Shown here: piece by piece, positions 12,296-25,563 of the stretch
Layout of the letters: each line of letters opens with the position of its first letter
Position numbering within the stretch: position 1 is the first letter of the stretch
Source: Gymnorhina tibicen
Lineage: Eukaryota; Chordata; Aves; Passeriformes; Artamidae
NCBI GenBank assembly: GCA_013399875.1
Contig: VXAZ01005568.1
Span: forward strand, 248,001-312,000
Reading direction: 5' to 3'
DNA length: 64,000 nt
The notes under the pieces: generated by a model
Database searches by the model: none
What the model was told of the DNA's origin: nothing
What the model saw: the letters and a program-made list of their open reading frames with translations, nothing else
Program-made: the position numbers and the translations under genes

Positions 12296-15200
12296 ATTTC
12301 CTCATTTCTGTAGAGGCAGCATTATGGAAATACTTATGATTGTTATTGTCCGGCTTTGATAACATAAAATGCCATGACACTTGTTGGCAATAACTCCATA
12401 ATAGGTTTCGTTCAGTACTCGTTATGAAGTAGAGAACAAACAAGTTTACATAGGGCAAGGAGAAAGAAAATATTTGGCCTTGATGAATTTGGTGTTTATT
12501 GCTCTTTTCCCAGTTCTGCAAATCTATAGTCACATAGTAATAACAGTGACAGCACTGGGGCAGGGCATTAACTGCAGATGAGAAAATATAAAATTAGTGC
12601 TACCCTCAGCAGGTAAGAGAGTTTGTGGTGATAACTTTTTGTAGAAGATAACTGAGCACTGAGAGTAACTTAGGTGCTGCTGGGATGCAGCAGTTGATAA
12701 TCAGAACATTCAGAACATGCATGATGTGCTTGAAGCAGACATGTAATTAAATGGCCTATCTCATTAAAATATGTTTACATGATGCAAATCCATAGAACAA
12801 ATTATAGGGGACGTTTTAGGGGACATATCCTGATGGGAAAAGCTATAGATATTAATTTATTTTAAAATAAATAAATAAGGTCTCCTACATGTTAGTGTGG
12901 CTTATTAAGCTCAGCACTTCAACTGGTTGTTTGCTATGTCATGCTGATCTAGGACTGTTCTCTTATCAATTTAAAGCTTTTGACATCCTGCATTCAAGAT
13001 CACTTCGGATTAGTAGGAATTACAGGCCCTAAACTTTTGATTACTTGTGACATCTTTGTTCATTTGGTCCAAAAGCATGTACCAATGAATCATTTTATTT
13101 AAATTACAAAAATCACTACTTCTCCATAATCTTTAGATTTATTTTCCATCTCCCATCCCAGTGCTAGAAACACACACATAAGCACACATGTAGCCAGTAG
13201 GACTTAGAGACACACATCCACAGTAACACGATCCGATATCACAAACTGTAACAGGAGCAGAGTGGTAATGCTCAGGTCCCTAAGTGGATGTGGCATTGTT
13301 TAAGCCTCAGGCATACAAATTAAAGCACCTACTAGCTGGCGTAATTTGCTTGGTCAAATATCAAGACAATTCTTCCACTAGCTCCATCCTAAGGAAAAAA
13401 AAATCCAAACTTTAAAAGCTGCCTCCGCTTTCTTCTATTCCATGTATCCTGGAACAGATTAGAATACTGTGGAATACTTGCTGTTATTGGAAATAAGATG
13501 GCACTGGAAAAAACCCAAAGTGTAACACTAACAAGTCACAGAGACCATGGCAAAACTGAGGCAGAGGGTTTCTCCTTCACTACTCAGAAAAGAAGTTCCT
13601 TGGGGATAAAAAGGGAAAAAAAAATTCCCAAGTAAACTTTGTCAAAAGTTACTGGTGTAAAAAAATGCTGTAGGGCCTTTAAAGCAGCTTTCTTATTGCA
13701 GTACAATTAGATAACTAAAATGGCAGTTGAAATTCAATGAGATTTGGTACTTAACTCCCTTAACTTGGCATTTCCTCAAGCATCTGCTATTTCCACTACC
13801 CAGGAATTACAGTCTTTCTAATCACAAACCTAATTTATCACAGCATGATTATTCTGGTTTCCCCTTATTCAGTTATTTTTTTGAACTCCAAAACATGGTC
13901 CTATTGCTTGCCAGAGTAATCCACTGGTGTGTTACAAATATTTACTCATGTTGGCTTACACATTTGCTACTTGGCTACATTGCTTATTCTCTCAGCTACA
14001 CACAGAACTAGTAACTCTGGCAAATATCCCCTAGAAGAGGTGGATTAGTTAAAATGTAAGGATCCTGTCTTCATTAACCATTAATTCTAATTCCTGTCAT
14101 GTCAATATTATCGGTATTTGACCTCTCAGACAAGAGGAGTGTGATCAGCTGGGCAGCTGTGTTCCTCGTTCCAGCTGATGTGGACAGTCATGTGCAGTCA
14201 ATGAAATCCATGGTTGGACCCTTCAAGCATCTCTTTGCAATGTTGGGTAAGACATTTATTTTCCGTATCAGGTAAAGGCTGGGAAGACACTCCAGTGAGA
14301 CACCGGTTTTATGACTGATTGTTTCTCAGGGGAGAAATGCAGTAAAGTAAAGTTGAGATGAATCCTAAGTTTTTTACTAAGTTTCTCCTCTATGTTTTTC
14401 CGGTTAAGTTGTGACTGAACTCCATAGGAGCTTTTGTAAACACCCAAGGCCAGATTTTAAGTGTATTTGAACAACCAAAACAGAAGTCAGACTACAGATG
14501 TACAGAGTATAAATAATCTAGAAAATCTGAGGAAAAAACTACTGAAATGACTCAGCAGTTGCGCTGTTATGGACAATGCCTTTTTTGGTTGTTTTGTGCA
14601 TGCTGATAGTTTTGTTCTCAGGTGTATTTTTTCCAATGTGACCACAGCTGAGCAGCTGAGACACTTGGCAAAGTTTTCTTGTACTTTTATCACAATGTGT
14701 TCTTCATCAGAAGATGCGGAGACTGCCTCAAGAGGCTGTTTTGCCGCATTTGAAATTGTAAAGTATATTCTAGAAAAACTCAGGTGACGTGACAAGGGCT
14801 GAAACTAGGTGAAGGGATTTTCTCAGCTCATCCGGCATGTAAGGAGTGGAGGTAGGAACTGCACTCCTGGTCTCTGGCCCCGTCCACAAGCAAGCTCAGC
14901 ATCCCATCCCACCATCCAGCACACAGGACTAGAAGGACAGAGATGAAGGTTTCACAAAGAGCCTGACAGGCACAAGACCGGTCAGTGGCAACTGTTTTCA
15001 ATTCACTAGCTCTCAAAATCAAAGGCCCCTGTGTCTCCTCATGTGGCTTCTCAGCATTCCGAGGCAAGGCCAGCTGTTTCCCAGCTCTGCCACTTTTCCT
15101 TAGTACTGAAGCAATATTATCTCTCAGCAACTATAATTTTTGTCCTCTCCCACACAGAAGTCAGCGATGTGCCCTTCTGTGGGACATGCCTAAGTGTCCA

Positions 15201-18200
15201 CTGGGAAACTGTGAAGAACTGAGTAAATTCATTTCAAATGCACTGAACCAGACTGACATGAATTCAGACCAACTTTTACCTCCAGTCTCCTCACAGACAT
15301 ATACCAAAATAAAATAGACATTATGTGTACCATCCTGAACTCACTTCACTGTGAGCTGACTATAAAATTAACTGGAAAAAAGACATGTGGTTCTGGTCTA
15401 CTTACAATAAGAATTTGAGAGGCTCGTCTTGAACTAATTTTTCAAAATTAATTTCAGAGACACCTGTCACACAGTTGTAAGCCAATGAGAGCAGCTTTTC
15501 AATGAAATGATGGTCTTCAGTTTGTGAAGAGGTGATCTAGAAGCTCTGAGTCATAGAGGGGACACCACCCTGCAATTCAAGATGTTTCAAGCTTAGAAAA
15601 GACATCAGAAGTGTTTTGTGTTGTAAGGTTATTTTTTGTGAAAATAGAGAAATTATGCTCAAAATACTAATAAATTTCTGAAATAGGTCCAGAAAAAAAA
15701 AAGAGAAATTAATGGAGTACAGTTAAGAAAAGGTTCCATTTCATGGAAACAGAACATGATAAAATATAAATTCCAGCACAGGATTTTTCCTCTATTGTGT
15801 TACTGGTACTATTCCACTCATGTATAAACATAAGGGTCATAATCCAGAGTTCCCCATACTGTACAGAAATGATGGCCCAAGATTCAAATAAGTTTGAAGT
15901 CCTGTCATCAAGGCCAGGACAGACTGAAATACATTGTTAAAATTTCACTGAACCACTTTGAGGTGTTGAGTAAACTGCTGCTATTTATCAACCTATTCAT
16001 AAGTTATTTATCTTCTAAAAGGCAAAGGCAAATTGTGATATACAGGAGCAGAGCCTGCCTTCTTTTTCTCCCCTTTATGTAGAGATTAGCACAATATACC
16101 CCTCATTCTTCAAAACTGGATGTTTGGAAGTTTTGCTAATATAGAAGTTTTAATATACATAACTTTTAATATTAAAACACGCAGTATATTGATAGTAACT
16201 CTTTTGCCTTCTTCCTAAACAATGTGAAAAAAACCATGAAAAAAATCCAAGCAATCTAACCCAAAACAGTTCACTTCCAGCTTCTTTTGAAATTCAAAAG
16301 TATCTGAAACACTTATTGGGGTCCAAATAATCTCTCTTTGTGACCAGCTTGGGGATAATTTTTTACCTTTTTTATCTTTTCTAACCTTGACCACTGGTTT
16401 ATAAACATATAGTTAACATAACATTATGGATGAAAGATACATTGGATAAATTAAACAATATTTAATCTATCTCTATTCTTTTGGGTGTACCTTCATTAAT
16501 GTAATAGCTCTTTTTATGTGTGGCCAGAGAACTCTTTGATGAAAGCTTGTTTGATAAGCCAAGCTTTCTGAAACAAACCCTGGCTGAATTCACCTTTGTC
16601 CCTGAAAACAGATTTTGCTCCTTGACATGAAATCCAAGACGGAAATGTTGATAAAGATTCCCAGGGAAATCTGCCAAACATTCTTCATAATATCATGTGT
16701 GATATAGTGACAAGCTATACGTTTCCCTGGCACTGAGATTGAAAATGGAAATGTTAAGTATAAATCTTTGTGGAAGTTTCAGTAATTTTTAATAATTTGT
16801 TCTTTTGTGGCATTCCTATGTGAATGATATATTTGTCCTAGAGCAATGCGAATTCATTTCCCCACATCTATAATATCTGCAGTAAGCTAAATTAAAAATA
16901 CATTTGTACTTGTACAGTTAAATGATCATATTTAATGAAATGTCGGAGATGAATCTCAGCAAATAGTCAGGAAATTATTTCAGAAAGAGCAGCATTTCAT
17001 TACTGGCAGTCAGGGAAAAGCAAAGAGATTAAACAAATGGTTTACTACTCCAAGATGTCGGAGGAGGTGGGGGCAGTTCTGTGCAGGCAGGTGACTGTGA
17101 ATATGAGACCTCAGAGGGGATTTTTACCTGCGAGCATGGAAGCATTTGCACAACACAGGGCTGGCAGGGCTAATGGTGAGGGTGAGAAAGGTACCTGGGC
17201 CTGAAAAGGCTGCGGGTGTTGCTCGGGTGCTGCGTTTGGCCTCTGGGAAGCACAGAGTCTGCACAGCATTCAATGTTTCCCGACAGCTGCTGCCATGAGT
17301 GTTGCTCTAAGGGAGCCCAGAGGCTCTCTACCCAGTCCCTGCAAATCCCGGGGCTGAACCCCTGGGCTGGATGAGCAGGGATAGGGAACTATGAGACCAG
17401 TGGAGTTAAAGCAGGTCTGACAAGGTCGGGAGGAATGGGCAGTGGGAGAGGGACTGCTCAGGGGCAAAAGAAGACCAGGAAATTGTTTTTGCTGTAAACA
17501 TTATGGCAATCAGAAATAGTTGAAAGGTGGAGCATGGGACCTGATTCGTAAAGCCATCTAGCAACTTTATTTCTGTGAGACTTAGGACCATGCTGAACCC
17601 TTGGAGCTATTAGCATCTTTGAGCAATCATGTAGCTTTAAAGGATTCCAGCCCGTCAAGGAAACCTCTGTGGCTGGGAGCACAGTTGCCTTTGGCTCCCT
17701 GTTAATCCATGGCAGGACACTCCTAGCAGAGACTCAGATCTCAGGCAGGCTGACCTGGCTTCTGTGGGCTTCCTTTCTCTCTGTTGCCTGTAAGGAGCAG
17801 TCAGCAGTGAGGCCCCTGGCTTAGCTGTGCTTAGTCTGGTTGTGCTGTGAATCCAGCACTCTGCCCCTCTACCTGTCCTTGTAAGCTGGGACACTTCCCA
17901 TGCTTCTGTCCCACCTTCTGTTTCTCTTGATTATTTAAATTACAAGATCTTCAGGCTACAGACCATGACAGGTCAAATCAAGTCTGCATGGAGGATCTGA
18001 TTTAACAAATCTCTCTGTGGTACTGTAAAGTGACTGCTGCTAATGCATGACACAAAAAAATTGACATCTATCAATAGGAACATTTTAACTAATTGCTATT
18101 CTGAAGTTAGGTTAGAAATCCTGTGGGAGGACTGAACTAATCTGAATATCAGAACTAAATTCTAAACCAAATATACAAATTTAAATAGAGAGTATAAGAG

Positions 18201-21200
18201 TATAGAAATGCAGAAAATGATTTTCTGGATTCCACAGACAATAGATGTGAAATAAGATGTAGGTGTTAAAACTCTTGGTTGGCAAAAATTCTATACTAGA
18301 AGAAACTTTTTCAGGAGCATGACATGAATGAAATATCTGCATCATTTAATCATTTACAGATATCAATATATGCACATACGCATATATTTGTACATACAGG
18401 AGACTGTGGAAAGGTGATAAGGCTGTGGAGACATGGGCAAGGACCCATCCAAGGACCCATACATTTAGCTGGCATTTCTTCCTTTCTAATTTCTGCTCTG
18501 TTTTGGACACTTCAACCACACCATTCTCCATTTGTTTTATTTTCCTTGCTTTTATATTAATAGTAAATTAAGAAAGCAGACAATATAACTTATACTTTAG
18601 TCTTACATCTCCACTCATATTAAATTTTAAATAAGCATTTGAATGCAGCAGCCCGCATAGAGGAATTTACTCGAGGTTCTGATTTTTGAAGTGGAAAAAA
18701 AGGCTGGATTAGTTAAGTAATTAATCAGGTGTGCAAAGCCATATGAATTCTCTGAACAACACATTGTAGAAGAACTCAGATCATGCATACAAAATAGAAT
18801 TATGGAAAAATGGTTGAAGCACATCAGGTCTGAATGAGGAGAGTGTCAATCATTTCTGTTTGTCAAGGTTCTTTGAGATGTGAGTTATCAGCCTTAAGGA
18901 GAGACAAAGGATCCATGTAGGGATCAGCATAATTCTTATGTCTGATCTGATTACCTTCAGGGACATACATATAGACTGGTCACATATTTCTAAAAGGGTG
19001 CTTACTTTTGAAATAATCTCTTTTCTCCTTTGGATTTCTCTTTGGTGTTTTTGCTATTGCTGGTCTTCAGGGAACTGTTTTAGGCAGGCAAATGCTGTCT
19101 CGCGCCCAGTCTTCTGAAGTGCCCACAATACCACTGGGAAGGCTGCGGAAAGTGGGAGAAAAGGACTGGAAATAGGTTCAAAACACAGCTGCAAATCTTG
19201 TTCCACCATAACTTGTCTCCATTCTTCATCAAAGAGCCTGAGGTCTGAGGGATTTTTGTGGCAGGAGACAAGAGAGTGTTTTCCACACAGGAAAGATAAT
19301 AATACTCTTTTGCTCCCTATGATGTGGGGCTGAGAACCTGCAGAGAAATTCTTCAACGAGCCTTTTTTCTCCTAATTACTGCAAAATAGATATTCACCTG
19401 CTAATCACTGCAATACGGAATGTTACTATTAAAACAGACACTATCAGATTGTCATCTTTCAATTCCATAGAAATTTTTTGGTTAAAATCCTTACTTAACC
19501 CTCTACTTTATTGCATATTCAATTTCCATTAGCTTTTTTTTGTTTAGACTTCTTAATTAGGAAAACATAAAGACCCCTGAAGTACCAGGAGCAGCATTCT
19601 ACATCCTAAGCAGCAGTTGCTGTGAAAATCTGGGGCAGGAACAAACCTTTCTCAAAGTATGTTATATTAGGAGCACTGCAAAAAGCAATGAAGAATAGCT
19701 ACTCAGGACATGCAAATTCCAACTGGAAGACAGCATCAACAGCAGCGGCCAGAGCTGTGCTTCCTGAGGAGAAAAATGATCTTGTGCATTGGATAAAACA
19801 CAACAACATCTAAAGATTTCATCCCAGCTGCACTAGAAGAGCAGGAACCAAAATACTTGTTAATGTTGTAATATGTTTGCTTTCAATCAAACAACAGAAG
19901 AATTCATTCCATTTGCCCAGTATTTTGCCCTCCTGAACTCCATCCCCACAAAAGCTTTGCAAACACATCTGAGCAATTCCACAGTGGGTTTTACATCCAT
20001 GGTAAGTCATATCTGCTGGGCCTATATGCAGGATTTGTGTTTTACAGAGACTGCAATGAATGATTCCTCCCCAAATTTGATTCTGTAAAAAGCTACTTGA
20101 CTGCTCCAAGTAATCTTTTTTATTCTTCATCTTAGTTTACTCTTAAGGGTTTTTCGTTTCATCTTTTTCTGCTGTCCTAATGTACACAAATCACTTTTAG
20201 AGATACTGTCATGTGTATGAAGGGAGCAATTTATCAATACAGACACCTCTTTGATGAAGGATGGTTTGTCTTTACAAGGCTGGACAGCCCCAACTGAATT
20301 TCAATTTGCTATGGCATGCAAGGGATTTAGGGATTAAGGTTGGCGAGAAGCTTTAAGCATCAACCACCTTATTATTGCTGAAGGAATATGTGATTTGAAA
20401 ACCTGGTCTGCCTTGATTTTTTTTTTTTTTTTAGCATGTGGGGGTGAGGTGGGGAGGGATGAGTAAGAAAAGCAATAACCTACTTGATGATTTAGCAGTT
20501 ATTACTTTTCTTCTGCTTTTCAGTCACACACTGCCTGTTTTTTAACGGGACAGGTAGAACTTACAGGGTCAGATCCAGGTGACACCACCTAAATATCTAG
20601 TTAATAGTGTTTTATGACTAATAGCAAATATAAAACTTGCAATAAAAATACAGCTGTTGGAGAGGGAGAGATGGAGAAGGCAAGAAATATGCATCATAAA
20701 TATTTATATAAATGAAGAGGTCATGAACTGCTACAAATAAATATTGTTCTGACCATAGCATATTACCTGCTCCTTAATGCAAGCAAATTGATAAGGAATA
20801 ATATTTCCCAATGTAAAAACCACATCATACGTGGCATTCACCTGTTCTTTCTTGGAATGGAAGAGTGGGAGGAAATCCAAAGGAATCTACTGGCTTAAAC
20901 TTTGTGCACTGTGATATTAATTAATTTCTGATAAATGTGAAAATACTGTGAATCAAAAGCAAGCATTAATATTATTTGTTGATTTCTGATTCTTTTAAGT
21001 AACCAAACCACTACAGGACTCATTTATCTGTTATGCTAACAAAGGACCATTGTGGTTGGTGTCTCACTGCTGTGAAACTGAGTGCAAAGGAGAATTACAG
21101 CTGTGAAATCCTTCCCAGGGCAAAACTCCCTGTTCTGCCATGTATTCATTTCTGAGGATCTGCTCTAGCTCCCAATAAAAATATCTCTTTTCTTCAGAAG

Positions 21201-21311
21201 GTTTTTGGATAGATCCATGCTTTGATAGAGAGAGAATAAAAAATGTGTGAAGTAGCTGTACTCTTCCCTTCTTCTCTCAGGTCCTGTGCTTTCAGAGGTG
21301 GAGACCAAACT

Positions 21312-21341
21312 CCTGCCTGCATCATCCCTGCCTGCATCCTC
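21312..21341. repeat. 15-bp tandem doublet
   Basis: Two adjacent copies of a 15-bp unit (cctgcctgcatcatc and cctgcctgcatcctc) differ at one base. This is a small local duplication, probably from replication slippage. Confidence 0.8.
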
Positions 21342-21377
21342 AGAGCAGAACAGCACAGCAGAGAGGAGATGGATTGC

Positions 21378-21395
21378 ATCTATCTATCTATCTAT
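21378..21395. repeat. ATCT tetranucleotide microsatellite, 4.5 units
   Basis: Perfect tandem ATCT units directly visible in the sequence. At 18 bp it is short but could be polymorphic. Confidence 0.85.
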
Positions 21396-23213
21396 TGCAA
21401 TTACTTCAGTTTCTTTTGAGGGTTTCCTGGAAAGCAGCTACAGGTTCTTCTCACACTCTCCTTGATGTGCTCTAATGAGCATTTAGAAGTTCCCTAAGTA
21501 GTGGAAGCATTTCATCAGGACATAAAACCTCCTCTGGATACTCGGAGGAATATTCTGAGCCCTTCCCAGGAGAGCTGAGATTTGAACTGAGATATTTTCT
21601 AGTCTAGTCACTCTATGGTGCACAGGAGAAGCAGAAAAAATTGAAGGGATCCCATCTGAGAATCTACATCTTTCTCAAAGAAAATTGGTACATATTATTA
21701 GAATAAGATCTTCAAATAGAAATAAGATGTTTCCCTATCCTCTCCCCACATTTTAAGACATATTAAAAATACACATATTTTCCAGCTTTTTTAGCATTGA
21801 TTAAATCACTGTCTATCCATACGATACTGTATATAGACTTCTCCATGTCCCCTCATTGCCATAATACTCCTTCCCTCTACTCCATGGACCATAACATTGG
21901 AGAATAAAACAGAGTTCATGGTTGTGATATAATATCTCTTTGACAAGGTTGCTAATAATTAATGCCAAATGACTGTTATTAATCTGATATCTTCTGAGTT
22001 GTGCGTAGTTGTTATCTCTGTGCTTTGCTAGGGATTTTGTGTCTGAATTTTTTTTGCTGTAGACAAAGGGTTTTTGCTGTGTTTTTTTTTTTTCGTTTGT
22101 TTTCAATATAACCTCTTTAAGGCTTGGCATATCTTGGGTATGGAATCAGACATCACCTAGAAATCCCAGCACATTATGAGAGAAAGATGGTCTAAAAGGA
22201 GGATGTAGGGCTGTAATGAGAGATTAGACAACTTATGGCAGCAAGAAAGGTTCTTCTGGATACAGACAGAAAAAATGTCTTCACAAAACCAGGAAAATTT
22301 CAGAGTCATCCAAGATCCAAGTTTTCTTCCTTCATGAATGAAATGCTCTTCTGCTTCCCTGTGCTCTCCAGCCTCTCCCGTTAATGCTTGTTTCCCCTGG
22401 AGAGGAAAGACATTGCATGCTGCAATGTTAAACCTCTGTTAAACCATCCTCAAGTTCGAGTCCTATTCACTGGACTGGTTAATTGCAGAGTATACCACTG
22501 GCTGTAGCCTCCACATGGAGGTATCCTGCAATTTGCCACACTTTTACAGGGGTGATGATGCATGTCTTGCTGTTTCATTTCCCTGTCTTGACTCTCATGT
22601 ACACCTGCATAGATGTATTTTTCTAAAGCTGTCACTTGGTAAAACATCACCACAACACCCCATGATCAATACAGCAGCTTGGGGAAAATACATACACTTA
22701 CATATCTAGCAGCATAAATGAAATCTCTACCTTTTATTTCAGGCCAGGCAACAGGAGACAAATGGGAAAAAAAAAGACAACCAAGAAAAATCAGATTTTC
22801 TATAATTATATAAATTACAGCTAGAATGACTGTAATCACCTAAAATGCCTCTGGGGAGTTGGATTAGCAGAAGACAATTTCTCAGATTCACACTCCAGGG
22901 TTTAAACCTACGGCTGATATTCAGAATTAGACTACCAAGCTGAAATAATTAACCCTTGGGAAGCTAAAATATATTACTCAGAGGTGTACTATCTAACTGA
23001 AAGGGAGGAATATGCAACCGATGTTATTGTAAATTTCCTATGGATTTTAATATTTGACCAGACCAGTCAGATTGCACACTTCAGTCCAAACTGTGAGTAT
23101 ATTTAAATGAAAAAACCTCTCACAGAATCACAGAATCACCAGGCTGGAAGAGACCTGCAAGATCACTGAGTCCAACCCATGCCCTAACACCACCTCAACT
23201 AAACCAACTGAGT

Positions 23214-23516
23214 TTAACTAACAACTGAGTGCCACATCCAATCTTTTTTAAACACATCCAGGGATGGTGACTCCACCACCTCCCCGGGCAGACAATTCCA
23301 GAATTTTATCACTCTTTCAGTAAAAAACTTTTTCCTAACATCCAACCTAAACTTCTCTTGGTGCAGCTTGAAACTGTGTCCTCTTGTTCCAGTTGTTGCC
23401 TGGAAAAAGAGACTGACCCCCACCTGACTACAGCTGCCTTTCAGGTAGTTGTAAAGGGTGATAAGCTCACCTCTGAGTCTCCTTTTCTCCAGGCGAAACA
23501 ACACCAGCTCTCTCAG
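23214..23516 (-). pseudogene. CR1 ORF2 C-terminal region
   Basis: The C-terminal CR1 segment downstream of the stop at 23,517-23,519 reads [20 protein letters not shown], then [20 protein letters not shown] and [20 protein letters not shown]. This region is the best conserved signature of CR1 ORF2 ends and fixes the orientation of the element. About 90 bp of 3' UTR follow before the octamer tail at 23,121. Confidence 0.9.
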
Positions 23517-24417
23517 TCATTCCTCATAGGGCTTGTATTCCAAGATCCTCACCAGCCTTGTTGCCCTCCTTTGGACACGTTCAAGTGTCTCAACATCCTT
23601 CCTGAACTGAGGGGCCCCGAACTGAACACAGTACTCGAGGTGCAGCCTCACCAGTGCCGAGTACAGGGGAAGAGTGACTTCCCTGGTCCTGCTGGTCACA
23701 CTGTTTCTGATACAGGCCAGGATGCCGTTGGCCTTCTTGGCCACCAGGGCACACTGATGGCTCGTGTTCAGTCAGCTGTTGACCAGTACCCCCAGGTCCC
23801 TTTCTGCCAGGCCACTGTCCAGCCACACTGTCCCCAACCTATAGTGTTAGAGGGGGTTATTGTGGCCAAAATGGAGGACTCGGCACTTGGACTTGTTAAA
23901 CTTCATCTTATTGGACTCTGCCCATCTATCCAACTGTTCCAGGACTCTTTGCAGAGCCCTCCCACCTTCCAACAGATCGACACACGCTCCTAGCTTAGTG
24001 TCGTCTGCAAATTTACTAATAGTAGACTCAATACCCTCATCCATGTTGTCAATAAAAATATTAAACAAAACTGGCCCCAGCACAGACCCCTGAGGGACAC
24101 CACTAGTGACTGGCCACCAACTGGATGCAGCACCGTTCACCACCACTCTCTGGGCCCGGCCATCCAGCCAGTTCTTAACCCAGTGAAGAGTGCACCTGTC
24201 CAAGCCGTGGGCTGCCAGCTTTTCCAGGAGTTTACTGTGGGAGACAGTGTCAAAGGCCTTGCTGAAGTCCAAACAGACAACATCCACAGCCTTTCCCACA
24301 TCCACCAGGTGGGTCACCTGGTCATAAAAGGAGATCAGGTTGGTCAAACACGACTTATCCCTCCTAAACCCATGCTGGCTGGGTCTGATCCTCCGGCCAT
24401 CCTGTAGATGCTGTGTG

Positions 24418-24421
24418 ATGG
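24418..24421. repeat. left target-site duplication of the solo LTR
   Basis: atgg directly before the LTR; the matching copy is at 24,856-24,859. Confidence 0.85.
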
Positions 24422-24855
24422 TGATGCCTTGAAGTGGCTACCTAAAAAACAGAGACTAGACAAAGAGTAAGGGAATAAAGGCAGGTATTTATTTGAAGGG
24501 CCTTCAAAGGTACACCCTGGGGAGAATGGACCCCAAGATGGACGACGAGTCACGAGTTCTTCCCCCTGTTATGGGTTTGGTCCATTTGCATATCAGCATA
24601 AATTCGCCAATTAAACTTTAGGTAATAAAGTAACCGCCCCCCCAGCTTGCCCCCCCTTCTCAAGATGCTGGTTTACACATTTTGGGCCTAGGACAGTCTG
24701 AGTGTCCTTGAAGAGCAAGCCCGGAGAGGCTTTGTTATGTCTATCTTAGCATGAGAGGACAGCAGTTAACAGGCTGCAAGACAGTTCAAAGTTACACACT
24801 AGGAATACAGAGAATACAGAATTTGCAAAATATAAATCTAAAATCTAAGGCATCA
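24422..24855 (-). mobile_element. solo LTR of an endogenous retrovirus
   Basis: A 434-bp insertion in the CR1 reverse transcriptase begins with tgatgcctt and ends with aaggcatca. It therefore has the TG...CA ends and short inverted termini of an LTR, flanked on both sides by atgg (24,418-24,421 and 24,856-24,859). Removing the LTR and one atgg restores an uninterrupted CR1 sequence. A polyadenylation signal (AATAAA on the minus strand, plus tttatt at 24,488-24,493) lies 66 bp before the minus-strand 3' end, as expected for an R/U5 boundary, so the LTR points along the minus strand. An octamer ATGCAAAT lies on the minus strand (24,584-24,591). No internal viral sequence remains, so this is a recombined solo LTR. 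A 4-bp duplication is typical of class I (gammaretrovirus-like) elements; the family name is not claimed. Confidence 0.85.
24488..24493 (-). promoter_or_regulatory. LTR polyadenylation signal
   Basis: AATAAA on the minus strand inside the solo LTR, 66 bp before its 3' end. The position matches the signal that ends retroviral transcripts in R. It may still act as a terminator for minus-strand read-through, which is inference. Confidence 0.6.
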
Positions 24856-24859
24856 ATGG
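24856..24859. repeat. right target-site duplication of the solo LTR
   Basis: atgg directly after the LTR, followed by cactcaaaataaactg, which continues the CR1 sequence interrupted at 24,421. Confidence 0.85.
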
Positions 24860-25563
24860 CACTCAAAATAAACTGTTCCATTACCTTACCGGGTACTGAG
24901 GTCAGACTGACTGGCCTATAATTTCCAGGATCCTCCTTCCTACCCTTCTTGTGAATGGGTGTCACACTGGCCAGCTTCCAGTCATCTGGAACCTCACCAG
25001 TGAGCCAGGACTGATGGTAAATGACAGAGAGCAGCTTCGCAAGTTCATCTGCCAGCTCCCTCATCACCCTGGGATGGATCCCATCTGGTCCCATAGATTT
25101 ACATCTAAGCGGCTCAGCAGTTCTCTGACTGCTTCCTCCTGGATAACAGGGGGACCATTCTGCTCCCTGACACCATCTACCAACCCAGGAGGACACTTGT
25201 CCTGAGGACAAACTGTCTTTCTGATAAAGACGGAGGCAAGGAAGGCATTAAACACCTCTACCTTCTCCCCATCTGCGATCACTAAATTCCCTCCTGCATC
25301 CAGTAGGGAACCGAGGTGGTTCTTACCATTCCTTTTGCCATTAATATATTTGTAAAAACATTTTTTTATTATCCTTCAAAAAAGTTGCCAAATTAAGTTC
25401 TAACTGAGCTTTGTCCTCTCTAAATTTTTTCCTACATGCCGTAACAACCCCCTTAAATATTTCCTGAGATACCTGACCCTCCTTCCAAAGATGATACATC
25501 CTTTTTTTTATTCCGTAGTTCCTTCATAAGCTCCTTGCCCATCCAGGCTGGACATTTGCCTTG

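Larger units (their letters stand above)
12296..23120. other. long unique non-coding stretch
   Basis: No gene was recognised over 10.8 kb. Local features are a GC-richer island-like patch at about 17,050-17,470 (few CpG, not a convincing CpG island), a 10-bp inverted repeat at 16,147-16,156 / 16,169-16,178, a T run at about 20,418-20,433, a 15-bp tandem doublet at 21,312-21,341 and a short ATCT microsatellite at 21,378-21,395. Open frames in this stretch stay near or below 110 codons and look random. Confidence 0.6.
23517..25282 (-). pseudogene. CR1 ORF2 reverse transcriptase, split by LTR
   Basis: The reverse transcriptase copies CR1 RNA at the nicked target. The first part, on the 5' side of the LTR (to 24,856), has MGPDGIHPRVMRELADELA, then SWLTGEVPDDWKLASVTPIHKKG and NYRPVSLTSVPGKVMEQFI. 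The second part (24,421 downwards) has [14 protein letters not shown], the [18 protein letters not shown] block and the catalytic FADD box at 24,011-24,000 (the family's form of the YxDD motif). After FADD come the thumb-like block ending LHFGHNNPL, a stop, then [14 protein letters not shown] and [19 protein letters not shown], and a second stop at 23,517-23,519. That stop fits decay of a CGA codon at a CpG (inference from the family's usual residue). The catalytic aspartates are intact, but the gene is disrupted. Confidence 0.9.

Noticed and set aside
17050..17470. GC-rich patch considered as a CpG-island promoter
   Set aside because: Few CpG dinucleotides and no open frame or exon structure beside it.
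19951..20001. Exon-like pair (cacaaaag acceptor, gtaagt donor)
   Set aside because: The pyrimidine tract is interrupted and the segment is only about 50 nt; weaker than the three candidates kept.
22450..22475. aagttcgagtcc, resembling a tRNA T-arm
   Set aside because: No matching acceptor stem or D-arm upstream.
23358..23993. 211-codon plus-strand open frame, the longest in the window
   Set aside because: It lies antisense to the CR1 ORF2 C-terminal and RT region; the frame is a by-product of CR1 codon composition.
24422..24855. Inverted termini TGATGCCTT/AAGGCATCA suggesting a DNA transposon
   Set aside because: TG...CA ends, an AATAAA at the expected R/U5 position and a solo 434-bp length fit an LTR better; no transposase remnant.
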